Positions 1 to 5,633 of a stretch of 6,077 bases of DNA are shown piece by piece. This DNA comes from Clostridia bacterium (GTDB taxonomy: Bacteria > Bacillota > Clostridia > Oscillospirales > Acutalibacteraceae). The DNA is taken from NCBI GenBank assembly GCA_017534365.1, contig JAFWCS010000486.1, forward strand, positions 1 to 6,077, in the 5' to 3' direction. The notes below the pieces were generated by a model, which made no database searches, had not been told where the DNA came from, and saw only the letters and a list, made by a program, of their open reading frames with translations. Both the position numbers and the translations under genes were made by a program. Every line of letters starts with the position of its first letter. Positions within the stretch are counted from its first letter, which is position 1.

Positions 1-33
1 GCTTGGCGATGACCTCGCCCGTGTCGCCTTATC

Positions 34-62
34 ATTATACTGAAAACACGGGGAAAAGTAAA
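34..62 (-). promoter_or_regulatory. possible leftward sigma-A promoter at window edge
   Basis: On the minus strand TTTACT (62-57) is followed by a 17-nt spacer and a perfect TATAAT (39-34). It would direct transcription leftward out of the window. A 7-bp inverted repeat, CCCGTGT (18-24) and ACACGGG (46-52), is centred on the -10 box and could be an operator. The AT-rich surroundings make a chance match possible, and the gene it would serve is not in the window. Confidence 0.3.
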
Positions 63-99
63 GTTTTTCTATTTATTTTTTAAATTTTTATTGTTTCAA

Positions 100-128
100 T
101 TGCTTTTCCGCGAAAAATAAGGTAAGAT
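100..128 (+). promoter_or_regulatory. weak candidate promoter for the zinc-ribbon/galU unit
   Basis: TTGCTT (100-105), a 17-nt spacer and TAAGAT (123-128) lie downstream of an A/T-rich stretch (about 60-100) that could act as an UP element. The match is partial, and the predicted start (about 135) would leave only about 15 nt before the ATG at 150. The true promoter could lie elsewhere in the AT-rich leader. Confidence 0.25.
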
Positions 129-149
129 AGGGTGCATAGAGGTGATACC

Positions 150-1196
150 ATGAAGTATGAAAACAGCCCTTGCCCGGTCTGCGGCAAGCCGCTGCTGGAA
201 ACGGAGGACGTGGTCGTCTGCCCGGAATGCGCAACGCCGCAGCACCGTGCCTGCTGGATGCAGACCGGCCGCTGCGCCAACGCCGAAGCGCATGGCACGG
301 GCTTCGTCTGGCAGCCGGATGCCGCGCAAGCGCATGCGCAGGAGCCCTGCGCGCCGCAGGGGGAATTTGAGATCTGCCCGCATTGCGGCAGCGAGAATCC
401 GAAGGACGCGCTGCATTGCGGCAACTGCGGCGCCCTGCTTGGCCCGGCGGGCGAGAAGATCTGTCCGTATTGCGGCCAGAAAAATGACGACGACGCCTTG
501 CATTGCAAATATTGCGGCGCGCCGCTGACTTACGGCGCCGGGCAGCCGTTTCCCCGCGGCAATCTGAATACAGATGCCCTGCCGTTTGACGCATCGGAGA
601 GGATCGGCGAGCATACCGCCGGGGAGCTGGCGGCGTTTGTGCAGCCGTCCGCCGCGCGCTATCTGCCGAAGTTTCAGCGTTTTGCCGCAGGTAAAGGGTT
701 CTCGTTCAACTGGGCGGCGCTGCTTTTCACGCCGTTCTGGTTTTTCTACCGCAAGCTTTATAAAGCGGGCATTCTGTTTCTGCTGCTGTTTGCGGTGATC
801 CCGCTGCTGACCGTCAATCTGCAGCAGCGGATCGTTGACGCCGTCATGCCCTATGCCGAAATACTCAGCGGCGAAACGCAGCCCTCCGACGAGGAGGCCA
901 TGCGCATGCTCACGGAGATCGGCGAAAAAACGGCGAAGCCCATGGCGATTATTATCGGCGCGCACGCGCTGCTGCATCTGATCGGCGCGCTGACAGCGGA
1001 CAGGATCTATTATAAAAAGATCCGGGACGATCTGGCGCTCCTGCGGGAGCAGGGGGTGGACGAAGCAACCGGACGCTTCCTGATTGCCCGGCGCGGCGGC
1101 GTTTCCATCCTGAATTTCCTGCTCAGCTTCCTCGCGCTGGAGCTGCTGTCCCAGCTGCTCTATTCTCTGGCCGACACCATTGCGTCCAAACTGTAA
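150..1196 (+). CDS. RING-like/double zinc-ribbon membrane protein with DUF2628-type region
   Basis: A 348-residue protein. The start at ATG 150 is preceded by AGAGGTGAT at 138-146; the in-frame GTG at 132 lies upstream of this SD and is unlikely. Residues 8-42 form a prokaryotic RING-like zinc finger (C8, C11, C24, C27, H32, C35, C42). Two zinc ribbons follow with CPxCG...CxxCG spacing (C76/C79/C90/C93 and C105/C108/C119/C122). After a linker, residues 184-222 contain FNWAALLFTPFWFFYRK and a hydrophobic helix, which is the DUF2628 pattern; further hydrophobic segments lie near 264-283 and 317-340. The zinc module probably sits in the cytoplasm and the C-terminal half in the membrane. Such zinc-ribbon/DUF2628 proteins occur in Firmicutes, but I know of no established function. 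galU begins 34 nt after the stop with no terminator between, so co-transcription is likely. The domain reading is fairly secure; the role is unknown. Confidence 0.88.
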   Translation: MKYENSPCPVCGKPLLETEDVVVCPECATPQHRACWMQTGRCANAEAHGTGFVWQPDAAQAHAQEPCAPQGEFEICPHCGSENPKDALHCGNCGALLGPAGEKICPYCGQKNDDDALHCKYCGAPLTYGAGQPFPRGNLNTDALPFDASERIGEHTAGELAAFVQPSAARYLPKFQRFAAGKGFSFNWAALLFTPFWFFYRKLYKAGILFLLLFAVIPLLTVNLQQRIVDAVMPYAEILSGETQPSDEEAMRMLTEIGEKTAKPMAIIIGAHALLHLIGALTADRIYYKKIRDDLALLREQGVDEATGRFLIARRGGVSILNFLLSFLALELLSQLLYSLADTIASKL

Positions 1197-1230
1197 CTGG
1201 ATTCATTTCATAGAAATCGGAGGTTTTCTC

Positions 1231-2124
<894 letters not shown>

Positions 2125-2135
2125 AAAGCAAACGC

Positions 2136-2163
2136 TGCCCGCACGGAAATTCCCGTGCGGGCA
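2136..2163 (+). terminator. GC-rich hairpin after galU
   Basis: An 11-bp perfect stem, TGCCCGCACGG (2136-2146) with CCGTGCGGGCA (2153-2163), and a 6-nt loop, starting 11 nt after the galU stop. The following bases, TTGACATTT, are not a true U-tract, so termination may be leaky or the hairpin may mainly protect the 3' end. The stem ends immediately before the -35 box of the next promoter. Confidence 0.65.
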
Positions 2164-2193
2164 TTGACATTTCAGCGGCTGTTTTGTATAATA
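2164..2193 (+). promoter_or_regulatory. consensus sigma-A promoter for ddh
   Basis: Perfect TTGACA (2164-2169), an 18-nt spacer and perfect TATAAT (2188-2193). The predicted start near 2200 gives a leader of about 60 nt before the ddh ATG. Full consensus suggests strong, largely constitutive expression. The -35 box is contiguous with the galU 3' hairpin. Confidence 0.85.
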
Positions 2194-2260
2194 ATCTCTA
2201 ATGTATCAGCACAGCAGCGCAATAAAGCGCGAAAATTGATAGATAGAAGGGTGAAGGAAA

Positions 2261-3238
2261 ATGAAAATCGCTATTTACGGCTACGGCAACCTCGGGCGCG
2301 GCGTGGAATGCGCCGTGCGGCAGAATCCGGATGCGGAGCTGGTCGGCGTGTTCACGCGCCGCGATCCCGCTGCGGTCAAAACGCTGACCGGCGCGCCGGT
2401 CTATCCAGCGGCTTCGATCACGGATTTCAAAGCGCAGATCGACGTGCTGATCATCTGCGGCGGCAGCGCCACGGATCTGCCGAAGATGACGCCCGCGCTG
2501 GCCAAGGACTTCAACGTCATCGACAGCTTTGATACCCATGCCAATATTCCGCAGCATTTTGCGGCGGTGGACGCGGCGGCGGCTGCAGGCGGCAAGCTTG
2601 CGCTGATTTCCTGCGGATGGGATCCGGGGATGTTCTCCCTGAACCGCCTGTATGCCTCCTCGATCCTTGCGGACGGCGCGGACTATACCTTCTGGGGCCG
2701 CGGCGTGAGCCAGGGGCATTCCGACGCGATCCGCCGGATCCCCGGCGTGCTGGATGCGCGGCAGTATACGGTGCCGATCGAAGCGGCCGTGGAAGCGGTG
2801 CGCTCCGGCAGTCAGCCCGCGCTGACCACGCGCGAGAAGCATCTGCGCGAATGCTACGTTGTGGCAGCGGAGGATGCGGACAAGGCGGCGATCGAGACCG
2901 CGATCAAGACCATGCCGAATTATTTCTCGGATTATGACACCACCGTGACCTTCATCACGGCGGAGGAGATGGCGCGCGATCACGCGGAGCTGCCCCACGG
3001 CGGCATGGTGATCCGCTCCGGCAAGACCGGCCTGAACGGGCAGCATACCCACACGATCGAATACAAACTGACGCTGGATTCCAACCCGGAATTCACCGCC
3101 TGCGTGCTCGTTGCCTTTGCCCGCGCGATCGACCGCATGGCCAAACGCGGCGGAACCGGCTGCCGGACCGTCTTCGACGTCGCCCCCGCCGATCTCTCCC
3201 CGCTCTCGCCCGAAGAGATCCGCGCGCATATGCTGTAA
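2261..3238 (+). CDS. ddh: meso-diaminopimelate D-dehydrogenase
   Basis: A 325-residue NADPH-dependent enzyme (EC 1.4.1.16) that converts L-tetrahydrodipicolinate, ammonia and NADPH directly into meso-diaminopimelate, giving cell-wall DAP and lysine in one step without acylated intermediates. The Rossmann loop GYGNLG is at 7-12, and FTRRD (31-35) supplies the arginines expected to bind the NADP 2'-phosphate. CGWDPGMFS (118-126) and TFWGRGVSQGHSD (143-155), followed by AIRRIPGV, are the substrate-site signatures of this family. LPHGG is at 244-248, and the C-terminal segment HTIEYKLTLDSNPEFTA (264-280) also matches well. Length and motifs agree with the Corynebacterium glutamicum enzyme along the whole protein, so the assignment is secure. 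The ATG at 2261 is preceded by AGAAGGGTGA (2245-2254) and GAAGGA. The gene is monocistronic between its own consensus promoter and a strong terminator. Confidence 0.95.
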   Translation: MKIAIYGYGNLGRGVECAVRQNPDAELVGVFTRRDPAAVKTLTGAPVYPAASITDFKAQIDVLIICGGSATDLPKMTPALAKDFNVIDSFDTHANIPQHFAAVDAAAAAGGKLALISCGWDPGMFSLNRLYASSILADGADYTFWGRGVSQGHSDAIRRIPGVLDARQYTVPIEAAVEAVRSGSQPALTTREKHLRECYVVAAEDADKAAIETAIKTMPNYFSDYDTTVTFITAEEMARDHAELPHGGMVIRSGKTGLNGQHTHTIEYKLTLDSNPEFTACVLVAFARAIDRMAKRGGTGCRTVFDVAPADLSPLSPEEIRAHML

Positions 3239-3256
3239 TCATTATGCATCATTATG

Positions 3257-3288
3257 AAACGGCCCGCTCAACAGAGCGGGCCGTTTTT
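3257..3288 (+). terminator. strong intrinsic terminator after ddh
   Basis: A 10-bp GC stem, CGGCCCGCTC (3260-3269) with GAGCGGGCCG (3274-3283), a 4-nt AACA loop and a run of five T (3284-3288). AAA/TTT pairs extend the base of the stem. It starts about 20 nt after the ddh stop and isolates ddh from the next operon. Confidence 0.93.
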
Positions 3289-3343
3289 GCGCGGGCTGCG
3301 CGCAGGTCCCCCGCCAAAGGATCCCCCCTGCAAGCAGAGAGTG

Positions 3344-3359
3344 TTTCTGTTCACAGAAA
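3344..3359. promoter_or_regulatory. dyad-symmetric site upstream of the DUF1836 promoter
   Basis: TTTCTGT (3344-3350) and ACAGAAA (3353-3359) form an inverted repeat with a 2-nt centre. It lies 27 nt upstream of the -35 box. It could be an additional operator or activator site for the DUF1836-SPFH operon. There is no independent support. Confidence 0.3.
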
Positions 3360-3370
3360 AAATTTCAAAA

Positions 3371-3402
3371 AGTCGCGTGAAACCTATTGACAGTCGCGTG
3401 AA
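3371..3402 (+). repeat. 11-bp direct repeat overlapping the DUF1836 promoter (probable operator)
   Basis: AGTCGCGTGAA occurs at 3371-3381 and identically at 3392-3402. The 21-bp period, two helical turns, places both copies on the same DNA face. The second copy begins at the last base of the -35 box and fills half of the spacer, so bound protein should block RNA polymerase. The DNA-binding product of the first gene is the obvious candidate ligand (inference). Confidence 0.6.
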
Positions 3403-3415
3403 CTTGTGATATAAT
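3387..3415 (+). promoter_or_regulatory. consensus extended -10 promoter for the DUF1836-SPFH operon
   Basis: Perfect TTGACA (3387-3392), a 17-nt spacer and perfect TATAAT (3410-3415), with the extended -10 motif TGA at 3407-3409. The predicted start near 3422 leaves about 22 nt before the ATG. A promoter this strong overlapped by a direct repeat is a common arrangement for repressor control. Confidence 0.88.
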
Positions 3416-3443
3416 CAAGCCAACATCAAAGGAGGTGAGTCCG

Positions 3444-4010
3444 ATGCCGCAGGGAAAGATCCCGGGGAGTGTGCTCCCCTATGACGGGCAGCCGGGGATG
3501 TTCTCGCTGTTCCGCCCGCTGATTCGCGCCACGGACGGGCTGACGCTCAGCCAGGTCTGCGCCATCACGGGGCTGGAGCCGACCGCCGTGCAGAACTGGG
3601 TCAAGCGCGGCTTCGTTGCGCGGCCGGTCAACAAAAAATACCGCGAGCGGCAGCTTGCGCGCATCCTGCTGATCTGCGCGCTGCGCGACAGCCTGCAGAT
3701 CGACCGCATCGGCGCGCTCATGGCCATGGTCAACGGCAGCGCGAACGACGAGAGCGACGATATCGTGCCCGAGGACCAATTATATGATTATCTTTGCGCC
3801 TGCGTCGGCGACCCGGCCGATGACCGGCGCAGCCCCGCGGAGATCCCCGCCGTGGTGGAAACCGTTCTGAAAACCTATCGCGCACCCGCGCCCGGGGCTG
3901 CGGAGCGTCTGCGGGAGGCGCTCACGGTGATGGTCTACGCCTACACCGCCGGGCAGCTCAAGCAGGAGGCGGAGCGCAGATTCCATGCAATGGAGGAGGG
4001 AATGAAATGA
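3444..4010 (+). CDS. DUF1836 MerR-like transcriptional regulator
   Basis: A 188-residue predicted cytoplasmic DNA-binding protein. AAAGGAGGTGA (3428-3438) matches the anti-SD perfectly and ends 8 nt (GGAGG) before ATG 3444. An upstream in-frame GTG at 3435 lies inside that SD and is rejected as the start. Residues 33-57 (LTLSQVCAITGLEPTAVQNWVKRGF) form a MerR-type helix-turn-helix. A wing-like PVNKKYRERQLARILLI segment (61-77) follows, then helices with LQIDRIGALM (84-93), the usual DUF1836 order. The C-terminal half is helical and probably handles dimerisation or sensing; no ligand motif is recognisable. The stop overlaps the next start by 4 nt (ATGA at 4007-4010), so the regulator is translationally coupled to the SPFH gene. 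The direct repeat in its own promoter suggests autoregulation. The family call is good; target and signal are unknown. Confidence 0.82.
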   Translation: MPQGKIPGSVLPYDGQPGMFSLFRPLIRATDGLTLSQVCAITGLEPTAVQNWVKRGFVARPVNKKYRERQLARILLICALRDSLQIDRIGALMAMVNGSANDESDDIVPEDQLYDYLCACVGDPADDRRSPAEIPAVVETVLKTYRAPAPGAAERLREALTVMVYAYTAGQLKQEAERRFHAMEEGMK

Positions 4011-4804
4011 AACTGAAAAAGACTGTCATCGCGGCGATCGTTGCCGTGCTGCTGCTGGTATTCATCGGCATGAACACCTTCACGATCGTCGATGCCGGCC
4101 ACACGGGCGTGGTCGTCACGCTCGGCAAGGTCCGGGAGGGCGTGCTGCAGGAGGGCATCCACGTGAAGATCCCCTTCGTGCAGAAGGTCGTCAAGATCGA
4201 CAACCGCATCCGCAAGCTGGAGGTCAACACGGAGGCGTTCTCGAAGGATCTGCAGAGCGTCAATACCGTGCTCGCGATCAACTATCGCGTCGACACCGCC
4301 AAGAGCAACAGCATCTATAAGAACATCGGTGCGGATTATGAATCCGTGCTCGTGACCCCGGCGGTCAACGAAGTGCTCAAGGCGATCACCGCCACCTACA
4401 CGGCGGAGGAAAGCGTCACCAACCGCAATCTCATCAGCGAGGGTCTGGTCACCGGCCTGAACGAGAAGCTCAACACGATCGGCCTGTATATCACGGACGT
4501 GAATATCATCGACTTCGATTTCTCGGACGCTTTCATCACCGCGATCGAGGAGAAGCAGGTCGCGCAGCAGCAGCTGCTCAAGGCCGAGACCGAGAAGAAG
4601 ACCGCGATCACCAACGCGGAGGCCGCCGCCGAGGCCGTCAAGATCAAGGCGGACGCGGAAGCCGCAGCCAACAAGCTGATCAGCGCTTCGCTGACGGATC
4701 AGGTCATTGAAAACAAGAAGATCGAGAAATGGGACGGCGTGCTGCCCAAGGTCAGCGGCAGCGACGGCACCTTCATCGATTTCAACGCCGTCACGCAGGA
4801 GTAA
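4007..4804 (+). CDS. SPFH/Band 7 (prohibitin-like) membrane protein
   Basis: A 265-residue protein with an N-terminal membrane anchor at about 6-24 preceded by lysines. The SPFH/Band 7 domain covers about 25-180 (VDAGHTGVVVTLGKVREGVL, the GIHVKIPFVQKV motif at 50-62, and an EAFSKDLQSVNTVLAINYRV strand region at 76-95). A long Ala/Glu/Lys coiled coil follows at about 180-240, and the tail ends GTFIDFNAVTQE. Family members (prohibitin, HflK/HflC, QmcA, stomatin) assemble into large rings on the membrane and modulate proteases such as FtsH or organise microdomains. It is slightly shorter than typical HflC, and neither an HflK partner nor an NfeD gene is adjacent. GGAGGAGGG at 3992-4000 within the upstream gene is a strong SD, and the start overlaps that gene's stop. 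Two tiny ORFs follow and may be partners (inference). The domain assignment is secure; the specific role is unknown. Confidence 0.9.
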   Translation: MKLKKTVIAAIVAVLLLVFIGMNTFTIVDAGHTGVVVTLGKVREGVLQEGIHVKIPFVQKVVKIDNRIRKLEVNTEAFSKDLQSVNTVLAINYRVDTAKSNSIYKNIGADYESVLVTPAVNEVLKAITATYTAEESVTNRNLISEGLVTGLNEKLNTIGLYITDVNIIDFDFSDAFITAIEEKQVAQQQLLKAETEKKTAITNAEAAAEAVKIKADAEAAANKLISASLTDQVIENKKIEKWDGVLPKVSGSDGTFIDFNAVTQE

Positions 4805-4808
4805 CGTC

Positions 4809-4958
4809 ATGAAAGAATACAAAATGGTCAAGGTCCGCGAAAAGGACGCCGAGGCGACGATGAACGAAATGGCCCGGCAGGGCTGGACGGTCGTCACCGT
4901 CACCTACTGGAGCTACTGGTGGGTCAGCCTGCTGATCACCTTCGAACGCGAACGGTAA
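4809..4958 (+). CDS. DUF4177-like small protein
   Basis: A 49-residue protein. AGGAG at 4797-4801 overlaps the SPFH stop codon and lies 7 nt before ATG 4809, so expression is coupled; the open frame extends to 4707 inside the SPFH gene but has no start with an SD there. The pattern MKEYKMVKVREK (1-12), MNEMARQGWTVVTV (18-31), a hydrophobic aromatic stretch, then LLITFERER resembles the small DUF4177 fold: an N-terminal strand, a helix with the xGW signature and a terminal strand. The aromatic cluster TYWSYWWVSLLITF (32-45) could associate with the membrane, fitting its SPFH neighbour, or could simply be the beta core. No function is known. Confidence 0.72.
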   Translation: MKEYKMVKVREKDAEATMNEMARQGWTVVTVTYWSYWWVSLLITFERER

Positions 4959-4997
4959 CGATCCGTTCGTGACCGAGCCCCGGGGCCGGCGGCCCCG
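4947..4997 (+). other. two hairpins between the DUF4177-like and DUF6440-like genes
   Basis: CGAACGG (4949-4955) pairs with CCGTTCG (4963-4969) across the upstream stop codon, extended by a G-U and a C-G pair. CGGGGCC (4981-4987) pairs with GGCCCCG (4991-4997) over a 3-nt loop. Neither is followed by a U-tract, so they look like intercistronic stability or partial attenuation elements rather than full terminators. Confidence 0.4.
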
Positions 4998-5021
4998 ATA
5001 AATCCATCCAAAGGAGTGTCC

Positions 5022-5228
5022 ATGATGAAAAAGGCTAAAAAGAACGACAGGTTTGTAAAGATCTATGAACAGGGCCAGATCAGCGGCGCGCAGATCCTGG
5101 TCGACAAAGAGACCGGCGTCAACTATCTCTTCGCCTTCGAGGGCTATGCCGGCGGGATGACCGTGCTGGTGGACCGGGAAGGCAAGCCGGTCATCACGCC
5201 GATCACGAGCCTGGAAGAGATCGACTGA
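5022..5228 (+). CDS. DUF6440-like small protein
   Basis: A 68-residue basic-then-acidic protein. AAAGGAG (5010-5016) lies 5 nt before ATG 5022 and 8 nt before a second in-frame ATG at 5025, so the product may be 67 residues; the GTG at 5016 overlaps the SD and is rejected. After a lysine-rich start comes RFVKIYEQGQISGAQILVD, then KETGVNYLFAFEGYAGGMTV and LVDREGKPVIT. The ILVDKETGVNYL...GYAGG...L.D.EGKPV pattern is what I recognise as DUF6440, a small family annotated in many Firmicutes with no known function. It has no signal peptide or membrane helix. It is the last gene of the DUF1836-SPFH operon, separated by a 63-nt gap with two hairpins and followed by a terminator. The gene is secure; the family name is likely; the role is unknown. 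Confidence 0.78.
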   Translation: MMKKAKKNDRFVKIYEQGQISGAQILVDKETGVNYLFAFEGYAGGMTVLVDREGKPVITPITSLEEID

Positions 5229-5270
5229 TCCGAATGCATCGAAGACTTCGTCTTTCTCCTTAAATCAACA

Positions 5271-5308
5271 GGGGCTGCCGGCAGGTTCGGCCGGCAGCTC
5301 CGCCTTTT
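5271..5308 (+). terminator. terminator of the SPFH operon
   Basis: A 12-bp stem including one G-U pair: GGGGCTGCCGGC (5271-5282) with GCCGGCAGCTCC (5290-5301), a 7-nt loop, then GCC and four T (5305-5308). The U-tract is short, so some read-through is possible. Confidence 0.7.
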
Positions 5309-5323
5309 CGTTTGCCGCGGCGC

Positions 5324-5352
5324 TTGACTTTGCGGCGCGGCTGTGGTAGAAT
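5324..5352 (+). promoter_or_regulatory. promoter for tRNA-Arg(CCU)
   Basis: TTGACT (5324-5329), a 17-nt spacer and TAGAAT (5347-5352), with an extended -10 TGG at 5344-5346. The predicted start near 5359 lies about 250 nt before the tRNA. Without the 198-bp insertion/duplication the distance would be about 52 nt, normal for a tRNA leader, which supports this as the original tRNA promoter. Confidence 0.75.
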
Positions 5353-5384
5353 ACAAAACGCAAAACAATAAGAGAATGCCAGAT

Positions 5385-5435
5385 GCCCCTTTAGATAACA
5401 GAACCAAATACGCCTCCTTAGTTAAATGGATATAA
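5385..5435 (+). repeat. 51-bp direct repeat, copy 1, holding a truncated tRNA-Arg 5' part
   Basis: Identical over 51 bp to 5583-5633. It holds 27 nt of tRNA 5' flank and then tRNA positions 1-24 (5412-5435: acceptor strand GCCTCCT, TA, D arm). The match to the tRNA stops at ATATAA, where the hairpin array begins. With no anticodon, T arm or acceptor 3' strand of its own, this copy is a dead tRNA fragment. Confidence 0.93.
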
Positions 5436-5579
5436 GGACCTGCCCTTCGGGCAGAACCTTGTTACTCGCTTCGCTCGTAATAAGAACCTTTTCTTCGAAA
5501 AGAACCTTGTTACTCGCTTCGCTCGTAATAAGAACCTTTTCTTCGAAAAGAACCTTGTTACTCGCTTCGCTCGTAATAA
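5436..5579 (+). repeat. 144-bp array of alternating hairpins (three 48-bp units)
   Basis: The segment divides into 3 x 48 bp, each unit an 18-nt part plus a 30-nt part. Units 2 and 3 are identical; unit 1 carries a variant 18-nt part. It folds into six hairpins. The short type is CTGCCC-TTC-GGGCAG at 5440-5454 and CTTTTC-TTC-GAAAAG at 5488-5502 and 5536-5550. The long type pairs CTTGTTAC with GTAATAAG around an 11-nt interior with a further GC/GC pairing (5458-5484, 5506-5532, and 5554-5579 lacking the last pair). Every hairpin has a TTC tip, and all five linkers are AAC. The short hairpin shows three compensatory pair changes between variants. ATAA flanks the array on both sides (5432-5435, 5576-5579). 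It lies inside the predicted pre-tRNA leader. No ORF, transposase or CRISPR-like unique spacers are present. Confidence 0.92.
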
Positions 5580-5582
5580 CGG

Positions 5583-5633
5583 GCCCCTTTAGATAACAGA
5601 ACCAAATACGCCTCCTTAGTTAAATGGATATAA
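5583..5633 (+). repeat. 51-bp direct repeat, copy 2, continuous with the intact tRNA
   Basis: A perfect repeat of 5385-5435 with an offset of 198 bp. This copy continues into the complete tRNA-Arg. The offset equals 54 bp (the segment from GCCCCT at 5583 to GCCCCT at 5637) plus the 144-bp array, consistent with a microhomology tandem duplication followed or preceded by array insertion. Confidence 0.93.

Noticed and set aside
2155..2532. Plus-strand ORF overlapping the start of ddh in another frame
   Set aside because: It begins in the galU hairpin, runs through the ddh promoter and has an arginine-rich shadow composition.
3435..3443. Upstream GTG start for the DUF1836 gene (and similar GTGs at 132 and 5016)
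   Set aside because: The GTGs at 3435 and 5016 are part of the SD sequence itself, and the one at 132 lies before the SD. The ATG starts at 3444, 5022/5025 and 150 have proper spacing.
5376..5435. 19-codon ORF MPDAPLDNRTKYASLVKWI as a leader peptide
   Set aside because: It has no proper ribosome binding site, its codons are the tRNA 5' flank and tRNA body, and it ends where the array starts. It is most likely a chance frame.
5436..5579. CRISPR array
   Set aside because: The units are uniform tandem repeats with no unique spacers, and no cas genes are near.
5385..5633. Integrative element attL/attR at a tRNA gene
   Set aside because: Integrases usually duplicate the tRNA 3' end; here the 5' part is duplicated, only 147 bp lie between the copies and no integrase is present. 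A remnant cannot be fully excluded.
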